DNA from: Corynebacterium lactis RW2-5
Lineage (GTDB): Bacteria > Actinomycetota > Actinomycetes > Mycobacteriales > Mycobacteriaceae
Reading direction: 5' to 3'
Assembly (NCBI RefSeq): GCF_001274895.1
Contig: NZ_CP006841.1
Span: forward strand, 248,001-312,000
Length of the DNA: 64,000 nucleotides
Shown here in pieces: positions 1 through 8,281 of the stretch. A program made the position numbers and the translations under genes. Below the pieces are notes generated by a model, which was given only the letters and a program-made list of their open reading frames with translations, ran no database searches and was not told the origin of the DNA. Position 1 is the first letter of the stretch; every line of letters starts with the position of its first letter.

Positions 1-918
1 GTAGTGCCCGGCACCTTCGACGACGATGACCTCGGAATTTCCGCCCCCGGTGACGCCCCTCGTCATGCTCTCTCTCACCAGTTCGACCGGGGTTTTCCTG
101 TCGGAATCACCCACCAGCAAAACGGTGCGAGTCCTGTCGTGTAGGGGCTTTTCCACGGCCTTAATCCAGCGCCTAAAGCTGCCGGGCTTCGGCTTCGTCC
201 ACCAGTCGATGTGCGCAGTCGCCGGCCGCAGGGCGCCTGCCCGCAGGCTATCCCGCATGAGGTCAGCCATGCGGGCGCCTGCTTCACTGTTGGCGAAGCC
301 GGGTGCCGTAGAGGCCAACGACTCCTTCACAATTTTCTCGATGGTCAGGTCCTGCTGCGACGGGGTCTGTCCGCGCTTGGGCCCAAACCGCTTCAAGCCC
401 GCAGGAACTCGCGGCCGCGAGCGCCACCAGGAACGCCCCACTGTGGGCGCAAGCGCGGTGCGAAAAGCCTCCGACCATGGGCTCATCAACTTAGACAGCC
501 ACACCTGCGGGTGTGTCGACCCGCAGCCGACAATACCGCTGCACAGGTCGGGGGTTCGGGCCGCCAGCGTCCACGCGATCCAGGTGCCGAAACCCTGCCC
601 GACCAGCAGCGCCGTCGAGTGGCCCAGCGCCCGAATAAGTCCGGCAATATCCTCTGCCGCTACTTCGGGATCGTAGCCGCGCGGGGTTCTGTCGGATTGC
701 CCGTACCCTCGCAATGACACCGCAACGGCGTGAATGGGGGCGTCGGAAAGCAGGGGGAGTACCTCGGACCACTCGAACCACCCGCCAGTGGAGCCGTGCA
801 GGAGCAGGACCAGGGGGTCGGCGGCGGTGCCACACTCCGCGACATGGAGCCGCTGTCCGTGGACATGGACCATGCGGTGGCGCCAGGGGCCGTCGAGTTG
901 GTCGCTGTGGGAGGTCAT
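1..918 (-). CDS. alpha/beta hydrolase, 3' end beyond the window
   Basis: The frame is open from an ATG at 918 down to base 1, so 306 codons are visible and the C-terminus is missing. The N-terminal half has the usual alpha/beta hydrolase order: strand, oxyanion-hole LLLHGSTGG (about residues 37-45), then a nucleophile elbow region. The elbow reads GQGFG, with Gly where the nucleophile (Ser, Asp or Cys) normally sits. A late strand followed by a Gly-His (GAGHY, last residues seen) would supply the catalytic His. Next to a holin-family gene, it matches the mycobacterial Rv3669-Rv3670 (EphE-like) neighbourhood. Whether it is an active hydrolase is open because of the elbow. The family call is firm; the substrate is unknown. 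Confidence 0.85.
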   Translation of the reverse strand, partial: MTSHSDQLDGPWRHRMVHVHGQRLHVAECGTAADPLVLLLHGSTGGWFEWSEVLPLLSDAPIHAVAVSLRGYGQSDRTPRGYDPEVAAEDIAGLIRALGHSTALLVGQGFGTWIAWTLAARTPDLCSGIVGCGSTHPQVWLSKLMSPWSEAFRTALAPTVGRSWWRSRPRVPAGLKRFGPKRGQTPSQQDLTIEKIVKESLASTAPGFANSEAGARMADLMRDSLRAGALRPATAHIDWWTKPKPGSFRRWIKAVEKPLHDRTRTVLLVGDSDRKTPVELVRESMTRGVTGGGNSEVIVVEGAGHY

Positions 919-981
919 GATTACTACTTTGCCTGGAAAACGTCCCGCAGTGCGGTAGGCCGGTCGGGGGACTCGTTAGGG

Positions 982-1020
982 AAAACAAAAGGCGGGCCCT
1001 CATTGAGAGGAACCCGCCCG
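982..1020 (-). terminator. Rho-independent terminator after the holin-family gene
   Basis: GGCGGG at 991-996 pairs with CCCGCC at 1013-1018, extended by a partly paired inner stem. On the minus strand the hairpin is followed by a T-rich tract. It lies between the holin-family gene and the hydrolase, so expression of the hydrolase may be partly uncoupled. Confidence 0.7.
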
Positions 1021-1061
1021 AGGTGTGCGCCGCGTGCCGCGATGGCTGCGGCGCGAAGGCA

Positions 1062-1568
1062 CTAGGTGTAGAGGCCGTTGTTGTGGGTGCCAGCGGAAGC
1101 GCGGACGCCCGGCTTCTTGACCACAGTCTTGAGGTCCTGGACCGACTCGATGGTCTTCTCAGGCTTGCGGATCGACTTGACCTTCTTCAGACCAACCAGT
1201 GCTGCGATGCCGGCGATGACCAGCATCAGGACGAAGACGATCAGGAAAGCGGCCCAACGCGGCAGCCAGACCGAGAGCAGCTCGCCCAGGAAGAAGAAAA
1301 AGAAGAACGAAGAGTACAGCGCAACCACGCCGGCCACTGCGAAGAAGCCGCCGCCGATGGCGCCCTTCTTAGCCTCACCAGCAATCTCTGCCTTAGCCAG
1401 CTCAATCTCAGAGCGGACCAGCGAGGAAATCTGAGAGGAAGCGTTGGAAACGAGCTGGCCGATGCTGGCATCACCCGAAGCGTTCGAGTCAACATCGCTC
1501 AGCGGGATGGCGGTAACACGCGGCTCGGTGCCGTCGGTGAAAAGACCCTTCGTATCGTCGTTGCTCAC
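1062..1568 (-). CDS. phage holin family (DUF1469-type) membrane protein
   Basis: A 168-residue protein with a polar N-terminus, an amphipathic segment (SLVRSEIELAKAEI, about residues 50-63) and two hydrophobic membrane segments at about 72-95 and 105-127, followed by a basic, Lys-rich tail. This is the layout of the actinobacterial 'phage holin family/Holin-X' proteins, encoded next to EphE-like hydrolases in mycobacteria (Rv3669). There is no other phage gene nearby, so it is a chromosomal membrane protein rather than prophage. The ATG at 1568 is preceded by a GGAGGA-type ribosome site. Its role is not established. Confidence 0.8.
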   Translation of the reverse strand: MSNDDTKGLFTDGTEPRVTAIPLSDVDSNASGDASIGQLVSNASSQISSLVRSEIELAKAEIAGEAKKGAIGGGFFAVAGVVALYSSFFFFFFLGELLSVWLPRWAAFLIVFVLMLVIAGIAALVGLKKVKSIRKPEKTIESVQDLKTVVKKPGVRASAGTHNNGLYT

Positions 1569-1797
1569 GTGTACTTCCTCCTACGGAGATGATTTGAAAA
1601 TAATTTTATTGGCTTAGTTTCCAACTGCTTCAACCTAGTTTAGCGTTGACGCAGCATCAAATTTGCCGCGGGGTCGGAACCTAAGAATCTTCTTACAACC
1701 TGCAATACTACCTATCTACTTCGCGCGCGCGAGTTACAAAAGAAAAAATTGTGGGATAAGTACCAACTCGCCTGGCCGGGGAATTAGGGTGAAGGGC

Positions 1798-2802
1798 ATG
1801 GAAAATCAGCCAGGAACCCCAGATGCTCCCTCCTCCGCAGGCTTGCCGACGCCCGCTTCACGCAGCGGACTGCCCGGCGGTGCCGGCGGTTCGGGTCGCG
1901 GGCTCGCGGGTATGAGCCTCGGCGTCAGTTCCGTGTCCGCCAAGAAGCGCGCCGAGCGCGAGGCTGCGGCGAAGCGGGCCCAGGGGCAGGGGCAGACCGA
2001 GCAGACTGAGTCCATTCCGGCGCTAGACCCGGCCGATCCGCTGGCGCCGCTGTGGAACCTCGACGGCGTCGCGCACGCCGCGGTTGTCGCTGCTAAGTCG
2101 ATTCAGGCTGTGCACCGTCACAAGGCGAACCTGCGCAAGCACAACGTCACCGGTTCCGAGTCCGTGCTGCGCGGCGCCCGCGCCTCTGCCTGGCTCGAGG
2201 GCGGCGAGCGCGCCCTGCCTGCCGACGGCAACGTCACCGACCCCATCCTCGCTGCCGCGCTGCGGGTGGCCGACACAATTTCTCCGGAGGCCATCGGCGA
2301 GACCGCGCGCGTTTGGCAGCGGGCCCCGCAGCAGGTGCTGGCAAAGTTCGCCCTGAATGCCTCCCCGGCGGGCGAGACCGAGGACGGCTCGGAGGCCCGT
2401 ATGAAGGCCGGTCGCCCGGTTGGCGACGATAAGCTCTCCTCCGCGATGAAGGAGCAGCGCCTGCACATCCTGGGCGATTTCATCACCGGTCGCACGGATG
2501 TCCACGCGGGCGTTCTCTCTGCGGTCGTGCACGGCGAGCTGTTGACCATGCGCCCGTTCGAGTACAACAATGGCATCATCGCGCGCGCCGCGTCGCGCCT
2601 GGTCGCGGTGTCGACGGGACTGGATCCACGTGGCCTGTCGGTTCCGGAGGTGTACTGGACCCGTCACCGCGACGAGTACTTCGAGGCCGCCGCAGGATTC
2701 GCCTCTGCCACGCCGGAGGGCCTGCGAAAGTGGATTCTCCTACATCTGGAGGGGCTCAAGGCCGGCGCCGTCGAGGCGCGCGGCATTGCCGACGCGGTCT
2801 AG
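1798..2802 (+). CDS. Rv3662c-like protein with a degenerate Fic-type motif
   Basis: The frame is open from 1663, but the ATG at 1798 is the better start: it is the first after the AT-rich upstream region and follows GGTGAAGGG. This gives 334 residues. The first 80 residues are low-complexity (Gly, Pro, Ala, Gln) and likely disordered. The rest is helical and includes GELLTMRPFEYNNGIIARAASR, shown here only as the core RPFEYNNGIIAR near residue 255. That resembles the Fic motif HPFxxGNGRxxR with His replaced by Arg and the anion-loop Arg by Ile. The partner HAD phosphatase gene next door gives the mycobacterial Rv3661-Rv3662c arrangement. The Fic relationship is my inference; AMP-transfer activity is unlikely with these substitutions. 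Confidence 0.65.
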   Translation: MENQPGTPDAPSSAGLPTPASRSGLPGGAGGSGRGLAGMSLGVSSVSAKKRAEREAAAKRAQGQGQTEQTESIPALDPADPLAPLWNLDGVAHAAVVAAKSIQAVHRHKANLRKHNVTGSESVLRGARASAWLEGGERALPADGNVTDPILAAALRVADTISPEAIGETARVWQRAPQQVLAKFALNASPAGETEDGSEARMKAGRPVGDDKLSSAMKEQRLHILGDFITGRTDVHAGVLSAVVHGELLTMRPFEYNNGIIARAASRLVAVSTGLDPRGLSVPEVYWTRHRDEYFEAAAGFASATPEGLRKWILLHLEGLKAGAVEARGIADAV

Positions 2803-2813
2803 GAAAAATGAGG

Positions 2814-2838
2814 GCCGACGGCGTGGAGGGGCGTCGGC
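2814..2838 (-). terminator. Hairpin between two convergent genes
   Basis: GCCGACG (2814-2820) pairs with CGTCGGC (2832-2838) around an 11-nt loop. On the minus strand it is followed by CCTCATTTTTCC, fitting a terminator for the HAD gene. Its right arm is part of the window-wide repeat word GGCGTCGGCAAGCGAA. Confidence 0.5.
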
Positions 2839-2845
2839 AAGCGAA
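2830..2845 (+). repeat. Exact copy of the repeat word GGCGTCGGCAAGCGAA (intergenic)
   Basis: One of four exact 16-base copies in the window (also 6366, 32806 and 42649), all in this orientation. This copy is non-coding, between two convergent stop codons, so protein selection cannot explain it. Confidence 0.85.
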
Positions 2846-2881
2846 CTAAGCGAACTGGCTGTGCGCGGAGCGGGGGGGGGG

Positions 2882-3718
2882 CTACTTCTGAGGGCGGTCT
2901 TGCGGGCGGCGTAGGGCGAAGATGCTCGCGCCCACACCCACTGCCAGCGCTGATGCGGCCGCCGTGACTGCGGCGGTGCGCTTCGAGGGGGCACGCAGGA
3001 GAGGCACAGGGTTGCGGAATTGGCGCACGGGCCAGCCGCGCTCGACGGCCAGCTTGCGGAGGGCTTTATCCGGGTTGACGACCAGCGGGTGGCCGACCTC
3101 GGCGAGCATCGGCTCGTCGGTAATAGAGTCCGAGTAAGCGAAGCAGAGGTCCAGGTCGTGGCCGTATTCCTCGGCGATCTCGCGAACCTTGATGGCCTTG
3201 TTCTCGCCGCGGCAGAAGAACGTGACGCCGCCGGTAAAGACGCCGTCTTTCTTCTCCAGATCTGTGGCGACCACGTGGTCTACCCCAAGCAGCTCCGCAA
3301 TCGGCTCGACCACTTCGCGTGCCGACGCAGACACTATGTAGACCCTTTGACCCTGCCGCTGGTGCTTGCGAATGAGCTCGAGTGCCTCGGCGTAAATGTA
3401 CGGGGTGATGGAAGTCTCGAGGGACTCGGTCGCGACTTTGCGCAGTTCATCGGCTTTGTGACCTGCGACCATGGCGGAAAGCTGCTCGCGGGCGGACTCC
3501 ATCTGGTCATCATCGTGGCCCTGAGACATGTACATTGCGTGGCTGAATGCCAGTTGCATCATGGTGGTGGGCGAGATTAGGCCCATCTCGAGGAAACGCC
3601 TGTTGAAGGCGTACGCCGAGCTACGGGCGATGATGGTTTTGTCCAGGTCAAAGAAGGCGGCAGCGCGGGTTGGCGCGGTCGGGTGTGAGAAGGTACGCGC
3701 TTCCGGGCTGTTGCTCAT
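2882..3718 (-). CDS. HAD-IB family (SerB-like) phosphatase with C-terminal membrane segment
   Basis: A 278-residue haloacid-dehalogenase phosphatase. Motif I is FFDLDKT (residues 22-28), whose first Asp would be the nucleophile. Motif II is VSAS (about 128-131). The Lys of motif III lies near 173. Motif IV is YSDSITDEPML (about 193-203). The C-terminus has one hydrophobic segment (AVTAAASALAVGVGASIFAL) followed by basic residues, suggesting a membrane anchor. It resembles SerB/CicA-type enzymes and mycobacterial Rv3661, which has the same neighbours (6C RNA, Ssd, Rv3662c-like gene). The substrate is unknown; annotation as phosphoserine phosphatase would be an over-call. Confidence 0.85.
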   Translation of the reverse strand: MSNSPEARTFSHPTAPTRAAAFFDLDKTIIARSSAYAFNRRFLEMGLISPTTMMQLAFSHAMYMSQGHDDDQMESAREQLSAMVAGHKADELRKVATESLETSITPYIYAEALELIRKHQRQGQRVYIVSASAREVVEPIAELLGVDHVVATDLEKKDGVFTGGVTFFCRGENKAIKVREIAEEYGHDLDLCFAYSDSITDEPMLAEVGHPLVVNPDKALRKLAVERGWPVRQFRNPVPLLRAPSKRTAAVTAAASALAVGVGASIFALRRPQDRPQK

Positions 3719-3889
3719 GGTGGATAATCATACCCGTGTGTCAATAGGTGTAGGTGGGGTTTGGTGATGTTGGGCGAGTGGCGGGGTCCGTAGCGGGGCG
3801 TGTGGCGGGGTTCGAAAGTTTTCGTCCGATTGTTGTTTGCAGTTTTCGAAGGATATGTAATACTTGGAACTGGCAGGCCCCTTCTGTTT

Positions 3890-3980
3890 ACAGACTGCGA
3901 GGCCGCCCCGGCTCAATCCCCCCCCCGAGCCGGTAAGATGCCCTGCGCCAATCCCCCCCGGCGCAGGGCATCGTCTATTT
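3890..3980 (+). ncRNA. 6C small RNA
   Basis: Two adjacent hairpins each carry a C-run in the loop. The first has arms CCGGCTC (3908-3914) and GAGCCGG (3927-3933) around AAT plus nine C. The second has a perfect 13-bp stem, GATGCCCTGCGCC (3937-3949) and GGCGCAGGGCATC (3960-3972), around AAT plus seven C. They are joined by TAA. Paired C-loop hairpins define the actinobacterial 6C RNA (B11 in Mycobacterium tuberculosis), which lies between the Rv3660c (ssd) and Rv3661 homologues, exactly as here, apart from the inserted IS30 element. The strand follows from the loops being C-rich on plus and matches ssd. The 5' end is an estimate. Confidence 0.9.
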
Positions 3981-4176
3981 GTGCTGTTGCCTGCGCTTTT
4001 GTAATCATTTGCGCCGATTAATGCCCACTTACGTAGCGCTATCGGGCTTTTGGGTAATTGCTGTGCCGTCCTCGCCACTTGTTGGCGCGGGATCATGATG
4101 TTGGCGCGCTATAGCGCGGGTAGCGTCTAACGGTCAATGCACCACCTGAACAATCAACTCCAAAGGAGCAGTTCAG

Positions 4177-5623
4177 GTGACTAAAACCTCTTCCCAACGC
4201 TTGCGCAACGCTGTACTCGCCGATATCCGTGCACGCCGTATGACAGTGGCCGCTATTGCACGACACCACGGCCTGAGCGCACAGACCGTTGCCCGATGGG
4301 CGACTACTGCTGGCATCACACCTGGAGTGATGCTGCCTGCCGGCGCACGTGGCGACGCGCTGGAGATCTGTTTCCGCCTGGCCGAAGGTCATCACTGGCC
4401 ACTGTTTTACATCAGCAGCGGACTCGGCCATGCAGGCCAGCACTTTGCTCGACGCTGGTGGGCTAAAAATTTTCCTATGACCCCACCTCCTACAGCACGT
4501 AGAACCAGGAAACCGGATATTTCCCGCTGCGATATGCGCCTTCTTGCCCACCCGTCTGACCAGGTCGTCGGCCGTGGCATGCGGCTAAGCCTGGAAGAAC
4601 GCATCGCTATCGGCATGATGCATACCGTTTTTGACTTCTCAGCAGCCCAGATCGGGCGGGTACTCGGGCGGGCACGGCAGACGATTTCCCGGGAACTACA
4701 CCGTGGTCGTCGACCTGACGGGGTCTACGATCCGGCTGCAGCCCATGAGCTAGCCCACCGGCGTCGTGCGCGACCGAAAACACCAAAGCTCGTCGCCAAC
4801 CACGCGTTGCGCACCGAGGTTGTTCGATTGTTGTCGACACCACGGACAGGGCGGATACCATGGCACTCACCAGCGTTGGTGTCCAAGCGCCTGCGCGCTG
4901 CTTACCCGGAAGATGCCACCATGACAATTAGTGCTGAGAGTATTTACCAGGCCTTGTATGTGCAGGGTCAAGGCAGCCTTCGTCAGGAATTAAAGGTAGA
5001 AAAAGCTCTACGCTCAGGGCGTAACCGCCGTATCCCACAGTCCCGGTTACGTGGGGTGTGGCCGAGTGGGGCGTAGTCGCTCCTTTATCGGTGATGCGTT
5101 TCTAGTCAATCGCCCGGCTGAAGCAGCTGACCGTGCGGTACCTGGGCATTGGGAGGGGGATTTAATTATCGGCTCAGGTGGCAAAAGCGCGTTGATTACC
5201 TTGGTTGAGCGCACTAGTAGGTATGTGATGGTGCGTCGTTTGGCTGATAATCACACCAGTCGTAGTTGCACTGATGCCCTCGTCGAGATGATTGGGCAGT
5301 TGCCGGAGGATATCCGTAAAACTCTCACATGGGATCGCGGTGTGGAGATGGCGTTGCATGCGGAGTTTACGGTGGCGACGGGGTGCCAGGTGTTTTTCTG
5401 TGATCCGCATGCGCCGTGGCAGCGCGGCAGTAATGAAAACATCAATCGGAGTATTCGGGAGTATTTCCCGAAGGGGACTGATTTTTCGGTAGTGACTGAT
5501 CGGGAAATTCGGGATATGGAGTATGAGCTCAATACCAGGGCGCGGATGGTTTTGGATGGGTATACGCCGGTGGAGGTGTTGACTAGGATGCTTGGAGACG
5601 AAGGTGGTGCATTGACCACCTGA
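4177..5623 (+). pseudogene. IS30-family transposase, frameshifted
   Basis: The first frame (4177-5076, 299 residues) has N-terminal helix-turn-helix segments, including SAAQIGRVLGRARQTISREL, the typical IS30 DNA-binding part, then stops at a TAG. The second frame (GTG at 5051 to 5623) continues the family sequence with the DDE catalytic core: PGHWEGDLIIG (first Asp), LTWDRGVEM (second Asp), and PHAPWQRGSNENINRSIREYFPKG (given in parts; Glu in SNENIN). Joining them needs a +1 shift near 5051-5075, where there are short G-runs. IS30 transposases are normally one unbroken frame, so this copy is probably inactive. A sequencing error or programmed shift cannot be excluded. Confidence 0.85.
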
Positions 5624-5631
5624 CGCCGCCG

Positions 5632-5702
5632 CGCCAACAAGTGAATATCACGCCAACAAGTGCTCAATGCGTCATTAGTGGAGGCACACCGCGCCAACAA
5701 GT
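5632..5702. repeat. Multiple CGCCAACAAGTG copies at the IS30 right end
   Basis: CGCCAACAAGTG occurs at 5632-5643, 5651-5662 and 5691-5702, with a weaker CGCCAATAAG near 5755. The same word in reverse is the left end of the element. Several subterminal copies suggest transposase binding sites. The region just upstream of ssd is therefore partly IS-derived. Confidence 0.7.
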
Positions 5703-5888
5703 GAGTGAGAATCGGCAATAAGCGGGCGGTATGTGCCGATGGGCGGCTGAGAAGCGCCAATAAGTTGGATTTGCGGACATAAACGCAGCGTGTGGCGTTA
5801 TCCACACTTGAAAAAGTATCCACAGGCACGGTTCGGGAGAGGCCTTTTTCGGGCGATTCAATCCGGTCGATGAGGCACAGTGTGGGCC

Positions 5889-7124
5889 ATGGCAATCGAG
5901 CACTTCCAGAACAGTCCCGCACGCACCGCGCACCACATCGCACCCCACAACACAACGTCATCGCAGGCGCCCGTCGTCATTGCGTGTGAGGATGCGTCGC
6001 TGGCGGATGAGGTCTCTCTGATCGTCGCGGCGGCGGGGCGGCCGAGTATTCACGCCAGTGCGACCAATGCATCGTCGAGGGCCCGCCCGGGGTCGGCCCT
6101 GTGGCGTAGGGCACCAGCAGTTTTCGTCGATCTCGCCGCGGCGCGTCTTTTAGAGGGCGACCTCGCCTCCTCCGGCGCGATGTTCCTGGTGCGTGCGGAT
6201 TTGCAAGAGGAAGACCCGCAGCTGCAGCAACGGCTGCGCCCAGACTTCAGTGTGCGGTTGCCGGCCGACAATCTGGAGGTCATCCAAGCCCTCGGGCGCT
6301 GGGAGGAGGGTCTCGAGTCGCCGGATTACTCAGGCCGGGAAGAGTCTCCCGCAGCGGTGGTTGGTGGCGTCGGCAAGCGAAACGGATACTGCGCTGCCCT
6401 CACGCCCGCGGTGGGCGGGGCTGGGGCGTCGGTGCTGGCCGCGGCGGTGGCGCAGGTACTGTCGCGGGATGGTCGGACGTGCCTTGTGGATGCGGACGAG
6501 TTTTCGGGAGGTGCGGATTTGCTTCTCGGGATGGAGTCGGCGGAGGGGCTGCGGTGGCAGGACTTTGCGGTCGGGGAGGGGCGGCTGGATGGCGCGGCAC
6601 TGTTCGAGGCGTTGCCCGCGGCCCCAAGTTCCCCCTTGCTGAAGGTGCTGACTTCGTCGCGGGCGCGAGGTCTATCTGGGGCTTCTCGGCCGGGGCCTGC
6701 GCAGGTCTTAGAGACGGTGAAGAGTCTCATTGCGGCCGAGATTGCGGTCGTGGTTGATGTTCCCCGCGGTGCGGAGTGGATGTGCTCGGTGGGGCCGATT
6801 GCGGATGACTTTGTGATTGTGGTGCCGACCTCGGTGCGGGGAATCGCTGCGGCCGGGCGCCTTGCAGAGCAGTGCGAGGAGACGGGGCTGGCGCCAGTCG
6901 CCGCGGTCAGGCAGACACGGCATCGCGATATTTCCGCCGAGGAAGTCGAGTTCGCGCTGAATGTCCCGATCGTCGGCGAGGTTGAGTATCTCAAGAGCCT
7001 CGGCCGCGACATCGATGTGGGAGGCCTAGGCGGTGGCAGCGTCAGCAGGATTGCGCGCTGCATGGAAGACCTTCTGAGCAGGGCAAACATCGCGGACAAT
7101 GGGGGACTGCGGGCATATGGATGA
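5889..7124 (+). CDS. ssd: Septum site-determining protein Ssd / CpaE-like pilus localisation ATPase
   Basis: A MinD/ParA-fold protein of 411 residues from the ATG at 5889 (an in-frame GTG at 5880 is the alternative). The N-terminal ~150 residues form a receiver-like domain without clear phosphorylation site; the P-loop region reads TPAVGGAGASVLAAA (about 173-187), a deviant form lacking the signature Lys. VDADEF follows near 204. It is homologous to mycobacterial Rv3660c, described as a septum-site regulator, and to CpaE/TadZ proteins that place Tad pili. It overlaps tadA by 8 bp, so it is probably the first gene of the pilus operon. The GVGKR at about residues 160-164 is encoded by the window-wide repeat word and should not be taken for the P-loop. 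Confidence 0.85.
   Translation: MAIEHFQNSPARTAHHIAPHNTTSSQAPVVIACEDASLADEVSLIVAAAGRPSIHASATNASSRARPGSALWRRAPAVFVDLAAARLLEGDLASSGAMFLVRADLQEEDPQLQQRLRPDFSVRLPADNLEVIQALGRWEEGLESPDYSGREESPAAVVGGVGKRNGYCAALTPAVGGAGASVLAAAVAQVLSRDGRTCLVDADEFSGGADLLLGMESAEGLRWQDFAVGEGRLDGAALFEALPAAPSSPLLKVLTSSRARGLSGASRPGPAQVLETVKSLIAAEIAVVVDVPRGAEWMCSVGPIADDFVIVVPTSVRGIAAAGRLAEQCEETGLAPVAAVRQTRHRDISAEEVEFALNVPIVGEVEYLKSLGRDIDVGGLGGGSVSRIARCMEDLLSRANIADNGGLRAYG
6366..6381 (+). repeat. Exact copy of the repeat word GGCGTCGGCAAGCGAA inside ssd
   Basis: Here the word is read in frame as G-V-G-K-R at a linker between the two domains of Ssd. Another copy (8858) is read in the same frame in tadB, while other copies are read in other frames. 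Confidence 0.85.
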
Positions 7125-8259
7125 CAACGCGCTACTCGAGCGGGTCCGCGCCAAGCTCGCCGACCTACCCGAGGGACAAACGCACAGCGACATCGCAAGT
7201 ATCGTTCGCCAGGAAACGGCGGGAGTGGTGTCCGACGTTCGCATGCTCGATCTTCTGCGCCGCGTGCGCGAGGAATCGGTAGGCGCCGGCATCCTCGATC
7301 GGCTCCTGCGCGGCGCCGGCGTCAGCGATGTGCTGGTCGCCGCTCCCGACAGGGTCTGGGTCGACCGAGGAGAGGGACTTGCGCTTACGGACGTCGTATT
7401 CTCCGGTGAGGAGGAGGTCCGCTCGCTTGCGGTTCGTCTCGCGGGACGCTGTGGCCGCAGGCTTGACGACGCCCAGCCCTGGGCGGATGGTCATATCCCC
7501 GGCGGTATTGCCGGTCGTGGCGTGCGCGTACATGCGGTGTTATCGCCGCCTTCTGGGACGGGGACGCAGATTAGTCTCCGGGTGCTCAGGCCAGCACGGC
7601 GAGGGTTGGAAGATCTCGAGCGCGCCGGGCTTTTTCCAGCTGAGGTTCATGCGGTGCTTGCGGATATCGTGCGCGCTCAGTTGTCCTTCATCGTCGCGGG
7701 AGGGACGGGAGCTGGGAAGACGACTCTGCTGGCGGCGATGCTGTCGCAGGTGCCCGAGGAGCAGAGAATTCTCTGCATTGAGGACACTCCGGAGTTGGAG
7801 CCGGAGCATCCGCATGTTGTGAAGCTGGTGACGCGTGCCGCGAATTTGGAGGGAGCGGGCGCAATCGGCCAGCAGGAGCTGGTGCGCCAAGCGCTGCGCA
7901 TGCGGCCTGATCGCATCGTGGTCGGAGAGATTCGTGGAGGCGAGGTGGTCGATTTGCTGGCTGCCTTAAACACGGGGCACAGGGGTGGGGCGGGCACGAT
8001 TCACGCCAACAGGGCGGGTGACGTGGTCGCGCGTTTCGAGGCTCTGGGGCTGATTGGCGGGTTGGACCGTGAGGCTCTGCATTCGCAGTTGGCATCGGCG
8101 GTCCAGGTCGTGCTGGTGGTGCAGCGCAGCTCAGGCGTGCGTCGGCTCGCTGAGATCGGCGTGATCGTGGGAGTTCCCCCACGGATCGTGACTGCCTGGT
8201 CGGTCGAGGGCGGCGCCGGAGAAGGCTGGCCGTTGTTGCAGGACTTACTTCGCGGATAA
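7117..8259 (+). CDS. tadA: TadA/CpaF-type pilus assembly and secretion ATPase
   Basis: A type II/IV secretion system ATPase of 380 residues that powers assembly of Tad/Flp pili at the inner face of the membrane. The sequence has the Walker A motif GGTGAGKTT (about 201-209), an Asp-box region with IEDTPELE, the Walker B-like LRMRPDRIVVGEIRGGE, and the His box HANRAGD. The ATG at 7117 is preceded by GGGGGA and overlaps the end of ssd by 8 bp; an upstream in-frame ATG at 7099 is less well placed. TadB follows 22 bp later. The homologue in mycobacteria is Rv3659c. Confidence 0.93.
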   Translation: MDDNALLERVRAKLADLPEGQTHSDIASIVRQETAGVVSDVRMLDLLRRVREESVGAGILDRLLRGAGVSDVLVAAPDRVWVDRGEGLALTDVVFSGEEEVRSLAVRLAGRCGRRLDDAQPWADGHIPGGIAGRGVRVHAVLSPPSGTGTQISLRVLRPARRGLEDLERAGLFPAEVHAVLADIVRAQLSFIVAGGTGAGKTTLLAAMLSQVPEEQRILCIEDTPELEPEHPHVVKLVTRAANLEGAGAIGQQELVRQALRMRPDRIVVGEIRGGEVVDLLAALNTGHRGGAGTIHANRAGDVVARFEALGLIGGLDREALHSQLASAVQVVLVVQRSSGVRRLAEIGVIVGVPPRIVTAWSVEGGAGEGWPLLQDLLRG

Positions 8260-8281
8260 GGATCTGTGAAGGGGAGGGGAA

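Larger units (their letters stand above)
4076..5702. mobile_element. IS30-family insertion sequence, exact ends uncertain
   Basis: The left end carries CACTTGTTGGCGCGG (from 4076). The right side has inverted copies ending at 5643, 5662 and 5702, of which 5643 and 5702 match the left end over 15 bases. A further TGTTGGCGCG copy lies inside the left end near 4100. No convincing target duplication is visible at any of the three possible right ends, so the right boundary could be 5643, 5662 or 5702. The element sits between the 6C RNA and ssd, which are adjacent in mycobacteria. Confidence 0.75.

Noticed and set aside
1062-1568. A prophage, suggested by the holin-type protein
   Set aside because: No other phage gene is nearby, and this gene is a standard chromosomal neighbour of the hydrolase in actinobacteria.
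6366-6381. GGVGKR in Ssd (and GVGKR in TadB) as a ParA-type P-loop
   Set aside because: Both are encoded by the window-wide DNA word, in linkers. The real P-loop position in Ssd is GGAGAS further on, and TadB-type proteins have no nucleotide site.
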